In this document: positions 1 to 11,133 of the stretch, piece after piece
Numbering within the stretch: the first letter of the stretch is position 1
Layout of the letters: each line of letters begins with the position of its first letter
Assembly (NCBI GenBank): GCA_958450365.1
Contig: CAUEEP010000935.1
Location: forward strand, 896,501 to 960,500
Direction: 5' to 3'
From: Mesorhabditis belari
Lineage: Eukaryota > Nematoda > Chromadorea > Rhabditida > Rhabditidae
Length of the DNA stretch: 64,000 bases
Position numbers and translations under genes: made by a program
The notes under the pieces: model-generated
Seen by the model: the letters and a program-made list of their open reading frames with translations, nothing else
Told to the model about the DNA's origin: nothing
The model's database searches: none

Positions 1-2036
1 TCCATCGAGTGTTGTGGTGATGGCTTCTGATGATAATTCGGATGAAGGAAAAGAGAAAATTCGGAGAAGAGATCCAAATACGGTCAGTCATTCAGAATTA
101 AGAAAAAAAGAAACGAGATTTGACTCTGACTTACCGTAATTATTCTAATAAAAGACGCACAAAAATGATGAAGCTCCGCCCATTCACTTGAGAGTTAAAA
201 AGTTGCACTAGATCGCGAGTTTTCAAGAAAAATCTCTGAAACTTTGCCACAATATGCACATTTCATAGACAAAACTATAGAAATAAACAAAATTTAATTT
301 GCTATAGTGTTGTAGTGTATTATAGTGTTTTAGAGTTTCAGTTTCAGTGTTTCCGGTAAAGTTTCAGAGATTTTACTTGAAAACTCACGGTTTTTTGCAA
401 CTTTTTAACTCTCAATTGAGTGGGCGGAGCTTCATCATTTTTGTGCGTCTTTTATTAGAACAATTAGAGTACTTTAGATTGCCGAACTTCATGGAAAACA
501 ACTCATTGATGGAGATGATGAGGAAGAGGCCGCCTTTTTATTGCAAGGTTACAAAGTTTACTTTACTAATACACTTTAAAAGGCTTAAACTCAAAATAAC
601 TATCAATAAATCAATTCTTTGAATAGGCGGTGATCGAGAAGAACCAGATTGGCCGGATGATGGCGTTGCATTGACTCTTGACTCATCCACACTCGCTAAA
701 CCGCATGATCCGAATTCGATTCTTGTTTGTAGTGAGTATTTCATATTATTCAGATTTACTTACTTAACTTACTTTTATTTAGCTTACTTTTAATCCCATT
801 TACAGATCTTTCACTCCAAATCGCGCAGGGACAGAATCTGTTGATCAGCGGTGATTCGGGAGTCGGAAAGACGTCACTGTTTCGATTATTCGCCGGATTG
901 TGGCATTGTGCTGGTGGTGAGTAAAGCGATAACAGCAATATCAATGAAGCAATCAATCAAAGTCTAATCATCGTTTTCACAGGCAAAGTTGATCGTCATT
1001 GGAAGACTCGAGCACACAACCTCTTCTTCGTCTCTCAAAAACCATATCTACCATCGGGAGGGACAACATTAAGGCAACAAATCGTTTATCCTGTCAAAGC
1101 TTTGCCTGTTGATAAAGGTATTCAAAGTTATTCTATAGATTTTATTTAACTTTACTTAACTTTCAGATCTGACTCGTCTCACGAACATTTTGGAGATAGT
1201 GAAGCTGGAATATTTGATCGATCGATGTGGTGGATACGATATTCCGGTGGATTGGGATTGGTGAGTGAGGAAAAGAGAGGAAACTAGATGAACGGTTCTG
1301 AAGATCCGGGTTTTCCTTCCTTCTTTCTCTTGGCAAGTACCAGATAGCTTAGTAGTTAGAGCAAGCTCAGTGGTTGCCCGGAAAGTAGAAGGTCGGGATC
1401 GAGGTCGGGATCGAGGTGGGGATCGAGGTGGGGATCGAGGTGGGGATCGAGGTGGGGATCGAGGTGGGGGTCGAGGTCGGGATCGAGGTGGGGATCGAGG
1501 TGGGGATCGAGGGGGATCAAGGTCGAGCGTTCAATCCCCTCTCCAGAGCTTTTTCTTGTCAATTCTTTCACTTCTTTATTATAAAATTTTCTTAAAGCTT
1601 TCAAATCTAATATTTAGGATGGATACTCTATCACCGGGTGAGGCTCAACGTCTTTCAATTGCTCGTGTTCTCTACACAAAACCAAGAGTCGTTTTCTTGG
1701 ATGAAGCCACGTCGGCGATTGGATTTGAATTGGAAATGGCTATTTATAAAGCATTTGAACAGGTTCGGCAATTAAACTAAAGCTCAGGAGAAAGATTTGA
1801 AGTCTTTGACAATCTTTTACACAAGTGATAGTCTTTAACAAATCTTAGAATAAGACAATTTTCAGGAAGGTATCACTGTCGTGTCAATCGGTTATCGTTA
1901 TTCTCTCAAACAACATCATGATATGGAACTACGATTGACTGGACATGGTGAATGGAAATTAACAGAAATCGACTCAGCATCGATCGTTTCACGAACACAA
2001 AGTATTTTGGGAACTGATACAGTACTCTCACTCTGA
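1..2036 (+). CDS. ABC transporter, ABCD4-like (C-terminal part, 5' end outside window)
   Basis: This is the ATP-binding half of a peroxisomal/lysosomal-type ABC half-transporter, closest in motifs to ABCD4 (lysosomal cobalamin export in vertebrates; C. elegans pmp-5 type). Exons read by eye: 1-82, 478-547, 627-731, 806-916, 983-1117, 1167-1260, 1618-1762 and 1866-2036, with phases that fit. The Walker A is GDSGVGKTS, the signature is [15 protein letters not shown] and the Walker B is [11 protein letters not shown]. The C-terminus ends in [14 protein letters not shown] sequence, then a short tail to TGA at 2034. LSPGE rather than LSGGE, and the G-x-W-x-L tail, are ABCD4-like. The H-loop position reads SIGYR where SVGHR is usual, so the switch histidine appears to be tyrosine. 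The first intron holds a fold-back element and the intron 1261-1617 a minisatellite. The membrane domain lies left of the window. Family call is sound; the ABCD4 subtype is inferred from motifs. Confidence 0.85.
132..474. repeat. Fold-back element in ABC transporter intron
   Basis: The two ends are inverted repeats: AAAAGACGCACAAAAATGAT on the left recurs as its complement near 436-456, and the similarity continues through the GGGCGGAGC and AACTTTTTA stretches. The left end reads TTACCGTAATTATTCTAATA, resembling the TACCGTA termini of other palindromic elements in the window. The right end is degenerate and abuts the acceptor used for the next exon at 478. No coding capacity. Confidence 0.7.
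1335..1560 (+). repeat. tRNA-like insert split by a 12-bp minisatellite
   Basis: An A-box-like stretch (TAGCTTAGTAGTTAGAGCA, about 1345-1363) and a B-box-like stretch (GCGTTCAATCCCC, about 1527-1539) are followed by a T run. Between them, at 1399-1520, lies an array of about ten units of GGATCGAGGTGG. The order suggests a tRNA-derived repeat interrupted by a minisatellite. It lies in an intron of the ABC transporter, and open frames here in both directions are repeat artefacts. Confidence 0.45.
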
Positions 2037-2708
2037 TTTTGTGATCCAATTTCATCTCAGAACCGCAATTTCCCCCCGTAATCACTTTGAATTTTCTTTT
2101 TCTTAACCGCATCTCTTCCTTTTTTTCTAACTTTATACGGCTGGGAAGTACTGCTTTCTTTTCTTTCTTTTGATATAAATAAGACCAAAGTAAGACCAAT
2201 TTTCATTAATTTCATTAATCGACAGGGTCCCATCAGACATCAAGGTGTACTTTGTGCTGTAAAGTGTAAACACACCTCTTCTGGTGTACTCAAAGACTCA
2301 AGAACTCACCATCAGTGCACCAGAAAATGTTTTGAGCCATTTTGAGCCACATTTTGAGCACAAAGTGCACACCAAATTCTCTCATTTTCCCCAAAAACGA
2401 GCTTTAGTTCATCCACTCTCCAAATGAACCCAATAGTGCGAATATTAGTTCGGAATTCTTTCCCCAAAAAAAGAACAATCTTAAATCTTGCCCATGATTT
2501 GTTTCTTTACAAGTTTTATTTTCTTTTTTTGGCTATCACCGATGATTGCATTGAATTCGATTACAGGTTGTGTATCTGATATTTGTTGAGGAGAAAAAGG
2601 AGAGATATTCTCTTTTTTTCTTGCATTATCTTTAATTCTGTAAATATTTCCACATGTGAATAAATATGAAAAGATTATGGCAGTCAATTAGCTAAAGTGG
2701 AACTATTA
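2037..2708. other. Intergenic, 3' flank of the ABC gene
   Basis: T-rich sequence with no convincing exon. Positions 2238-2335 hold one partial copy of a short hairpin repeat (TGTAAACACACC then CTTCTGGTGTACTC, with TGCACCAGAAA downstream) that recurs at 9455-9570, 11810-11930 and about 31700-32070. Confidence 0.5.
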
Positions 2709-3285
2709 GGTGTGTGAAAAAGTAATCCACGTTTTTAACGTTTAAATATAATAGACCATAAGTTTCGTTAAATAAAATTCATGGCATTCAAGCGTTTCCT
2801 TACGGTTGACCCATCACAATTTAATGTAAAGCCTATTTCTGAAGAGGTTGAACGAGGGTTTTCGAGAAGACAGCGTCTTATTTGGTCATCAGAACAGGTC
2901 TCAGGGCGACCGCCACGTGGTTCATCTTCTAGGCTTTCATTACCACCTTTGAATCGTCGGAACCAAAGCCTAGCGGTATCATCAATAACGGCGTCTTCGC
3001 CAAATCAATAACGCATTCCGAACTCGACGTGCAGCCTCCGCAGCTTTCAACCCATTTTTGAACTCATAAAGCAAATTTGACCCAATAACGATACTTGTGT
3101 ATACCATTTTCAAACTAAAATGAAAGTAGTTTATTGTCGTCCTTTTAACAAAATAAATATATCATTCGAAAGAGGAAAAAATATGCTTTTAAACGATATA
3201 TATATCGTTCACAAAAAATTAAAAATTGTTTAGATATATTTAAACAAAATAAAAATAAAAAACGTGGATTACTTTTTCACACACC
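2709..3285. mobile_element. Non-autonomous mariner-type element
   Basis: The ends are perfect inverted repeats beginning GGTGTGTGAAAAAGTAATCC and continuing for about 28 bp, each flanked by TA (2707-2708 and 3286-3287), as expected for Tc1/mariner insertion. The 577-bp interior has one 76-codon frame (2781-3011) without a recognisable catalytic domain. I read it as an internally deleted or MITE-type derivative. Confidence 0.8.
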
Positions 3286-3299
3286 TAATAATTAATCTG

Positions 3300-3478
3300 C
3301 ATCTGTCTGTCTGTATGTCTGTCTGTCTGTCTTTCGTCTGTCTTTCGTCAGTCTTTCGTCTGTCTTTCGTCTGTCTTTCGTCCGTCTTTCGTCTGTCTGT
3401 CGTCTGTCTGTCGTCTGTCTTTCGTCTGTCTGTCTGTCGTCTGTCTGTCGTCTGTCTGTCGTCTGTCTATCTGTCTAA
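3300..3478. repeat. Minisatellite of CTGTCTTTCGT-type units
   Basis: Variable units of about 8-12 bp built from CTGTCTTTCGT, CTGTCTGTCGT and CTGTCTGT. The same family forms a second array at 8817-9008. Confidence 0.9.
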
Positions 3479-3901
3479 TTAATCTGTCGAACTTCATCGC
3501 AAAATCCACATTGCAATGTTTGCACATCGGTTTGGTAAAAAGCAAAAGAAAAATCAAGTCAGACATCTCTATATTCTGTCAAATTTGGTGACATTAAAGG
3601 TTGCCTGAAAATTTAACAATATGAAATGACCGTATGACTTGAATGGTGTACTGTAACAATGTCAAAGATTAATCAATCAAAAGATTAATCATTTTGTCTA
3701 GATAAGCACTTAAAACAAGTTTCAGAATAAATAAGCTGATCGATATCAAATGCAATAGAGGCTAGTCAAATAAAGCGAAACTTTAAACGTGATTCTGAGA
3801 AATTTTGTATCTACATGCGTATCTACATGTACTTACCGATGCGTGACACCGGCCATATCGCCTAATCCTACCATAATCGAATTTGACCAGATCTTCAACT
3901 T

Positions 3902-4083
3902 TCATTGTAGGTGATAAAAGAAAAGCTGCCCCTGGTCCTCGATCATATTCGTCAAATACCAAAAGAGAAGACCGTGTGTTGTTACTTTGAATGTGTCATC
4001 AATGGCCACACGTTTATGACTATACTTCTTTATCCATTCTGCTGCTAATGGTGTTATTAACACTAAATAACAGTTATCTATTA
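3902..4083 (-). pseudogene. MULE-like transposase fragment, cut by mariner
   Basis: Minus-strand reading gives an uninterrupted stretch with AEWIKKYSHKRVAIDDTFKV followed by a THGLLFWYL segment. This resembles the nematode MULE (Mutator-like) transposase core around its first catalytic aspartate (hydrophobic-DDTF-x-x-T). The frame breaks down below 3902, and the mariner at 4084 interrupts it on the other side. No further catalytic residues were found nearby. The assignment rests on pattern memory of the family, so it is tentative. Confidence 0.4.
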
Positions 4084-5328
4084 GGTTGGCAAAAAAGAAA
4101 TGAGCGTCGTGTTTGTTGATTTGTATTTTATTCACAGTAAAAGATTTTTTAAATAGTTTATTCTATTGGAAAGAGCGTGTTCTTGCGCATCGTTTGATAT
4201 ATAATTTGTCTATGTTTACTTTGTTTTTTTGCAAGAAAGAGTGTTTAGAAAATGTCGGACCAAAAATTTCGTTTGCTGGCCTGCTTGTGGCATGAATTTA
4301 AGCAAGGCAAATCGGCTGCTGAAGCTCATGGCGCTCTATCTCAAGTGTTTGACGAAGATGCTCTATCCGAAAGTCAGTGTAAACGATGGTTCCAGCGCTT
4401 CCGAGACGGCGACGAAAGCTTGGAAGACCAAAAACACGGACGTCGACCTCAAATCATCGACAACGACGCATTGAAGGAAGCCATTGAGTCGGATCCACGC
4501 CAAACCACTCGCGACCTGGCAGAACAGTTCGACTGCACTCATGTCACCATTGAGAACCATCTGCATGGCATGGGCAAGACGAATAGATGCGGAAAATGGG
4601 TACCGCATAAGCTATCCGACGCAAACAAGGCGACACGCATCGCAATCGCCGGAATTCTCACTCACCGCGCCAAGAACAGTGGATTTTTCGACTCCATTGT
4701 TATGTCGGATGAGAAGTGGATCCAATACGGCAACACAGCAAGAAAGCGGCAGTGGTTGGACCCCGGTGAAGCTCCAAAACCGGACATCCACGGAAAAAAG
4801 GTGATGCTTTGTGTTTGGTGGAACAGTAAAGGCCTGGTATACTTTGAGGTTCTGGATTCGGGTCAAACAGTTACGGCGAACCTCTACCAAGGCCAATTGG
4901 ACCGCGTGGACCAGGCGCTACGACGTCAAGGCGTGGATACAGCGTCGACAAAATTCCTCCGCGACAACGCTCGGCCGCATGTCGCAAAAATCACCCAGCA
5001 GAAAATTGAAGAAATGGACTGGGAAGTCCTGCCTCATCCGCCATACAGCCCAGACTTGACGCCTTCCGACTACCATCTGTTCCGATCAATGCACCACTCC
5101 TTGGCCGAGAAAAAGTTCAAGAACCGTGACGAGGTCCAAATTTGGGTGTCCAACTTCTTCGAGTCGCAGCCGGTCGAGTTCTTCAAGAAGGGCATCCATT
5201 CTCTGCGTGAACGTTGGCGACAAGTCATTGATGCAGATGGCGAATACCTTTTGGATTAATGTATTGTTATCTTGTTTTTATAATAAAATAAACTTTTAAC
5301 GAAAACGCGCATTTCTTTTTTGCCAACC
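4084..5328 (+). mobile_element. Complete mariner transposon
   Basis: A 1245-bp element flanked by TA on both sides (4082-4083, 5329-5330). Its inverted terminal repeats begin GGTTGGCAAAAAAGAAATG and differ at only one of about the first 24 positions. It contains one uninterrupted transposase frame. Length, TA target, terminal repeats and intact gene are all typical of mariner. It has inserted into a MULE-like relic. Confidence 0.95.
4252..5259 (+). CDS. Mariner transposase, 335 aa, apparently intact
   Basis: The protein catalyses cut-and-paste transposition at TA sites. The N-terminal half has two helix-turn-helix-like DNA-binding regions (residues about 1-110, including the FQRFRDGDESLEDQKHGRRP linker region). 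The DDE/D catalytic triad is visible: Asp in MSDEKW (about residue 152), Asp in RDNARPH, and Asp in SPDLTPSDYHLF. Exactly 34 residues separate the second and third Asp, giving the mariner DD34D signature. Length matches the family (about 330-350 aa). There is no frameshift or stop. The start at 4252 gives MSDQKFRLLACLWHEFKQGK, a mariner-like N-terminus. GC content is clearly higher than the flanks. Intact frame plus near-identical ends suggests recent movement. Confidence 0.95.
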   Translation: MSDQKFRLLACLWHEFKQGKSAAEAHGALSQVFDEDALSESQCKRWFQRFRDGDESLEDQKHGRRPQIIDNDALKEAIESDPRQTTRDLAEQFDCTHVTIENHLHGMGKTNRCGKWVPHKLSDANKATRIAIAGILTHRAKNSGFFDSIVMSDEKWIQYGNTARKRQWLDPGEAPKPDIHGKKVMLCVWWNSKGLVYFEVLDSGQTVTANLYQGQLDRVDQALRRQGVDTASTKFLRDNARPHVAKITQQKIEEMDWEVLPHPPYSPDLTPSDYHLFRSMHHSLAEKKFKNRDEVQIWVSNFFESQPVEFFKKGIHSLRERWRQVIDADGEYLLD

Positions 5329-5330
5329 TA

Positions 5331-6002
5331 ATATATCTATAAGCCCTACTAAAAAGTCGTTAAATTCTCAAAATTCTAAACTGTGTCGATCAATCACCAA
5401 ATTTCTCAACCAAAAAAAAAAACATTTTCCCATTTTCCCAGCTAAATGATATCAAATTTTCTTTTCTATTTCCATTTAGTCAGCCCCAATTTTTTGAGTG
5501 GAATGGTCCCAAAGATTCCTTAAAATTTAGACATCCTTTTTGCTTTTTTAAATCTCCAAAAACCTTTGTCTAGTCTTAAAAATTCTCTTGAGGGGAAATG
5601 TCTGACCTCAACGAGAAAAAAAATCAACAAAAAGAGATCAGATTTCATTTGGATGTCCACATTTTTTGCCCTTTTTTGCCCTTTTAGATGCGGGCAAAGT
5701 GGGGAAGCTTTGATTTTTGGAAGATTTTGGATGAAGGGAACGGATTGTGATGCTTGCAGGAGTGGGGTTCAATGTCGAGATAGGGTATTCGTTTTCAAAA
5801 CGATTATAACTTTACTGAGAATGCTGTATGCCTTCTTTTTCTTACTTTAGATAGGTTTAGACCTATCTAAAGTATCTTAAACCCTTAAAATTAGAAACAA
5901 AAAGCTATATTCCTTTATCATCCCATTATGCCAAGTATTGTAACTTTACATTATCTTTAAGATAGCCAAAAAGCATAGTGAATTTGATAGTCAGTATAAT
6001 TA
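5331..6002. other. Intergenic, no gene seen
   Basis: AT-rich sequence between two transposon-like elements. No exon with family similarity or consistent splice phases was found. Confidence 0.5.
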
Positions 6003-6674
6003 TTGGGTTGATGGAAAAGTCCTTTCCGATTTTTTGGGAGAGTACCTTAAATTTGTCCGGATGGGAGAGTACAATTTTGACGTTTTATAGCTCATCCTAA
6101 AGCTGAATTCAAGACGGATCGATTGGTAAAAACCGTTTTGAGATATCTTTTTTCAAAAATTGCTATTGCTGTTGCTGTTGCTGTTGGTGTTGGTGTTGCT
6201 ATTGCTGTTGGTGTTGCTGTTGCTGTTGGTGTTGCTAAAGGTGTTGCTATTGCACCAGCGACACCTGTTTCGGGTCCATAAACGAAATCGGGTCCATAAA
6301 CGTCAGTAATCTCTCGATGAGCCTGTGCGGGGCATTGAGTTTTCGGTTGAATGTCGCTGGTGTCTATTGCTAAGATTCTGAAAATGCGTGTCTAGGGGTT
6401 ATTTTTGACGCTGATCACGAAACACATGGTTTTAGCCTAGGTTTCTGCACGGAAAACTAACGAAACGTGAAAACAGCGATTTTTTTGGCTCTGTCGCCCT
6501 TTACTAAAATAGCTGTAAAAAATTTTAGAAAAGAGATATCTCAAAACGGTTTTTACCAATCGATCCGTCTTGAATTCAGCTTTAGGATGAGCTATAAAAT
6601 GTCAAAATTGGACAAATTGGACAAATTTAAGGTACTCTCCCCAAAAATCGGAAAGGACTTTCCCATCAACCCAA
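6003..6674. mobile_element. Non-autonomous TA-flanked fold-back element
   Basis: Inverted repeats of about 140 bp begin TTGGGTTGATGGAAAAGTCC on both sides (6003 onward and ending 6674), with TA at 6001-6002 and 6675-6676. The interior has a GTTGCT/GTTGGT hexamer array at about 6165-6250 and no transposase. The terminal style suggests a mariner-mobilised MITE. Confidence 0.8.
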
Positions 6675-7700
6675 TAGATTGTTGGATGTCTGATGTCTGG
6701 TCGTAGGTGAACGGTAAAAGTAGTGTCTTGGCATAGCTATAGTCTTGGCGTAGCTTTCCCCTATGCGCGCTTTTTAGAAAAGCTTGTCCAGCTACTAAAT
6801 TGCAATCGTTTTTGATTGTTTTTGTTTCAATTTGAATAAAGCTAAAGTTAAAATCTTTGCGACAATGGGATTTAAAAATAATTTTCAAATAGAACGCAAA
6901 CCTTTTTTCCCTCGATGATTTCATAAACAATTTGTCATGAAAGCTCACGAGATTTCCCCCAATCTCCGTAAAAAATTCTTTCCAAAAAAGGATAGTGATG
7001 GTGTGTGTGATTTTGATCGGATCAAATTTCAAATGTTTGACCCTTTTCTGTCTTTTTGTTAGGGATTCTGTTGAATTCTGTTGAAAATTTCAAAGGGGAA
7101 ATCCTCTATTTAGATTAGTAAAGACAAAAAAAAAGAAAGAAAAAGGAAAGAGGAGAAGAACGTGGTCTCCTGAGATCTCTTGAGATTCAAGGAAGAAGAA
7201 AAAATGTGAAACATTTCATTTTCACTTCAATTTTTTGACGATATTGAACTTTTTCGGGTGCTTTATGATATGAATATCTATTTTAATAAAATCTATTCGA
7301 AATTTTCGATGTTTATGTATTTCTTTGAGATTCCAGTGAATCAAATTTTAAATTTAACTTTTTAATCTTTCTGTTATCAAAGTTTTCTATATTTTTCTGT
7401 TATCACTAGCGTTTTCTATATCACTAGCGTTTTTAAAGTTGTTCAAACAATTTCTTACCTTCATTACTTTGATATTGTAGTGATTATTGTTGCTTTAGAT
7501 ATAATCTTTATTACAGCGATACTAGTTGGTTCAGTGGTTTGAGATTGGGAGAGTAGAGACACTTCACGGCACACCTCGGCAGCTCGTTCACATTGCTTTT
7601 ATACGGAACTCGGGCGTTCGTCTCGTCTTTCACACAATCGAGTTGAACGGATAGCGACGCATATTAAATCTCGCACAATAGGCGTTCGTCCCCATAGGTG
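6675..7700. other. Intergenic, no gene seen
   Basis: Mostly AT-rich. A GC-richer stretch at 7556-7700 precedes the array at 7705 and could be a 5' untranslated exon or decayed sequence. No coding frame with support. Confidence 0.4.
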
Positions 7701-7704
7701 TCTA

Positions 7705-7803
7705 TAGCTCTAGCTATAGACAGAGCTCTAGCTATAGACAGAGCTCTAGCCATAGACAGAGCTCTAGCTATAGACAGAGCTCTAGCTATAGACAGAGCTC
7801 TAG
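7705..7803. repeat. 18-bp minisatellite (TCTAGCTATAGACAGAGC)
   Basis: About five tandem units. The unit contains two short palindromes (AGAGCTCT across the junction and TAGCTA), so each unit can form a small hairpin. Confidence 0.9.
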
Positions 7804-7904
7804 CTGGCCATTTCCATACGTAGCGATCTCGATCACGAGATCGTCACGACAGATATCTTCTATCCTATAAGCTTTTAGCTTTCATCAAAGATCGAAAATC
7901 AAAA

Positions 7905-8000
7905 GAAAGAAAGAAAGAAAGATTGAAAGAAAGAAAGAAAGATCGAAAATCAAAAGAAAAGAAAGAAAGAATTGTTTGAAAAGGAGAATGTGTGAAGTGA
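7905..8000. repeat. AAAG-rich simple repeat
   Basis: Purine-strand simple repeat (GAAA/AAAG units with GATCGAAAATCAAAAG interruptions). It continues as loose purine-rich DNA to about 8100. Confidence 0.8.
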
Positions 8001-8816
8001 TTGATGAAAAAAGAGAAAAGATTTGAAGAGATTTGAAGAGATCAACAGTAAACATTAAAAGAAAACAAAGAAAATCGATTCAAGAAAGAAAATGAAAGAG
8101 ATCGAGCTGTCAATTTGAAACTTTTTCATCACGAGAATCTTTTTATTTTTATCGCGAAAACAAAATTGTTGAAGAGTTTAGTTTGGGATTTTTTCGGCAT
8201 TTCATTAATCCATTAAGAATCGCAAAGAACTAAAGCCATTAACTTTCAAATTTTCGTGTAGATTGGACAAAAGATCCATAGATCCATTTTTCCAAAAGAA
8301 AAATGGATCCAAAAGATCCATTTTTCTACTAAACCCTCTTTAAACCAACAATAAGAAGCGAAAGAATGTTTCCCCCTCAAAGAAATCATCAGAAATCTCA
8401 ATGGGGAAACTCTCTAAAGAGAAAACATGATGTTTTATTTTTGAAATTTGGTGATCTCTTTCCAATTCACCGAGTTCTTCATCTTTTTTTTCTCTTTTTT
8501 TAAACCCTCACACTCAAAATTGACGCCTTCTTTTGAGTGGAATGGACAAAAAAAGAAAGAAATAGAAAAAGTCGAAGAGAAAAGTGTTCACTTATTTCAA
8601 TTCATCATTCTCTTTCAATCTCTGAGCACAAAACTTTTGATGGGTATACTTGAAAGGCTTAGAAGCATTGATCTGGAAATTTTATGGTTCACGTTGAGTA
8701 TTTTGAAACATTGCTGTTAGATCTCGAGCTAGGGTTGGCTTTTCGTGGACTTTTTTTGGGTCGGATTTATAGAAAAGCCAGGTCAGACAAGGCCAGGAGG
8801 CGGGGTAAAACCTTCT

Positions 8817-9008
8817 TTCGTCTGTCTTTCGTCTATCTGTCGTCTGTCTTTCGTCTGTCTTTCGTCTGCTTTTCGTCTGTCTTTCGTCTGTCTTTCGTCT
8901 ATCTGTCTGTCTTTCGTCTGTCTTTCGTCTGTCTTTCGTCTGTCTGTCGTCTGTCTGTCGTCTGTATTTCGTCTGTCTGTCGTCTGTCTGTCGTCTGTCG
9001 TCTGTCTT
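8817..9008. repeat. Minisatellite of CTGTCTTTCGT-type units, second array
   Basis: The same unit family as at 3300-3478, in the same orientation. Open frames across it are repeat-driven. Confidence 0.9.
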
Positions 9009-10136
9009 TTGGCTGGTCTCGTAATAAAACTCTTTCTATTGCAAAAACTTTAGACGAATACCTTAAAAACAATGGGAAATTGTCTGTTCCCACTTCTTTT
9101 TTTCTCTCATTTTTTCTCTTTACCAAAGAACACAAAAGTTGCAACGTCGCCTCGTCGTCGTTTTCCTTTGTATTTGAATCTCGTGAGAATCTCATTTCAA
9201 TCACATTTCTTTCGACGAAAATCTCGTCGACGGGTTCATTGGTTCATTTACCCATTTAGAGGGATGGAAAAGGATTTTTGAGGTCTTTCCCTCTATTCAT
9301 TTCCCGCACTTGGGTAAATAAAACTGGTTGATATTGAAAAGGGAAAGAGAGATTTCATGATATTCACACCTAGAGTCTTTTTGTATATTTCAAAGGCTTT
9401 TGGGAATAAGTTCTCTGATCTTTAAAGTAAACTGTTTTTCAATGATTTTGCGTACTTTGTAATACTCAATCTTGTAAATCCTTTCTAGTAAACTCGATTC
9501 TTCGTTTTCTCGTAGCTTTGTTGCTCAAGAAAATTGAAGATTCGAGTGCACTAGAAAGGGTTTGTTTACAGTAAGCCAAAGTCCTACCGCTTCTTCTCGC
9601 TCATTTTGCGATTTTACCTTTCAAAACCTTCAATTACTGAACATTTTTGAAAACACCGATTTAGTGAATGAATGACTTTTGTTAATTGAGTGTTTAGTCG
9701 ATATTTGATCATCATTTTTTTTGTTTGTTTAATGGAAAAAAAAGTGAAAACAATTACATCAAATAACAAATTTACTCATGGGTTTTGTTTGAAAGTCCAA
9801 CAAAAATCGAGCTCTTTTTTTGAGCTGACAAAAGTGCTAATTTTGGTCGATTCCCTAAAAGGAAATGGCCTTTTCGAGTGTTTTTATATGATCATTGAGT
9901 TCTCTTTTATACTTTTTTTTTCAATCCGCCCACAAGGTTTTCCAATTAGAGATAAATTTTCTATAGAAATCATATACTTTTTGTTTCGGACTTGAAAGAA
10001 AAGCTTTTCTTCTGTAAAATCGTCTTAATTTAACGAATCAGGCTCATTTTTCTGTCAAAAGATGCGTCTTGAAAAATGCTATCGGTTAAATATAGGGTTT
10101 ATTTGATAAAAATAGAGTTTAAAGTAGTAAAACGAG
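9009..10136. other. Intergenic; one short hairpin repeat
   Basis: No gene recognised. At 9455-9570 a stem-loop pairs TGTAAATCCTTTCTAGTAAA with a later GTGCACTAGAAAGGG(T)TTGTTTACA-type stretch, a member of the hairpin family seen at 2240, 11815 and 31700. Confidence 0.5.
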
Positions 10137-10290
10137 GATTGAAGTTCCTTATCTCTCTAAATTTGGCTCCTTATCTCTAAATTTGGTTCCCTATATCTAA
10201 ATTTGGTTCCTTATCGCTCTAAATTTGGTTCCTGATCTCTGAATTTGGCTCCTTATCTCTAAATTTGGTTCCCTATCTCTCTAAATTTGG
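10137..10290. repeat. About 20-bp tandem repeat
   Basis: Degenerate units of AAATTTGGTTCCTTATCTCT, about seven copies. Confidence 0.85.
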
Positions 10291-10479
10291 TTGTTGTTGG
10301 GTCGTTTGCCTATATGGCCACTGATAGAGTGTGTCGCTTCCGAGTAAGTTTGCTTACTCGAGTACTCGAGTTACTTTGCTTACTCGAGTAAAATTTGGAT
10401 GAGTAATTTATTTAATCGACGTTTTTGGTCGAGTAAACTACCAGTAATCCTCTTTACACGTCGAGTAAATTGAATATCT

Positions 10480-10670
10480 TTACATTTGACGGGAATTTCC
10501 CACCAAATCATTCAGACAACTGATCAAACAACAATCTTTAAATTTGGAGGGGATTTGTCACCAAATCATTTAAACAGCTGAATATCTTTACATTTGACGG
10601 GAATTTTCCACCAAATCATTCAAACAACTGAATATCTTTAAATTTGAAGGGAATTTGTCACCAAATCGGC
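10480..10670. repeat. About 55-bp tandem repeat, roughly four units
   Basis: Units share TTTACATTTGACGGGAATTT and CACCAAATCATTCAAACAACTG, with small differences between copies. Confidence 0.8.
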
Positions 10671-10737
10671 TAAAAGGCTTAATATTTTTCAAAAGAGCCA
10701 TATATAATGCGACGCTCGTCATTTTTCGCGCCATTTT

Positions 10738-11133
10738 TGGGGTGGGACAAATGCGACCTTTTTTTGCGCACCCGGACATTTGCGCACCTTTTTTGCCTGG
10801 TAAAAAAGGCCTTAGAAAGGTCGTAAAGCTCTCAAAATAATGTTAACATTTCAAAGTTTTTTTAGGGAATCTTAGGGCGTAGATTCCGAATTTCGACAAA
10901 TCAGACCTCCCTGACACGTCAAATTTGGGCTAAAAGGCAAAAACTACGCAACTTAACGCAATTTTCCGCAGTTTGCTTGCCTTTTAACCCAAATTTGACG
11001 TGTCAGCGAGGTCTGATTTGTCGAAATTTCGGAATCTACGCATACGATTCCCTTCTTTGAAAACATTTTTGAAGCTCTACGACCTTTCCTAAGGCCTTTT
11101 CCAGCAAAAAAAGGTCGCATTTGTCCCACCCCC
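10738..11133. mobile_element. Palindromic MITE family B, copy 1
   Basis: Nearly perfect fold-back: GGGGTGGGACAAATGCGACC at the left matches GGTCGCATTTGTCCCACCCC at the right. The arms pair almost to the centre near 10960. Other copies lie at 25206-25590 and 34613-35013. Confidence 0.85.
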
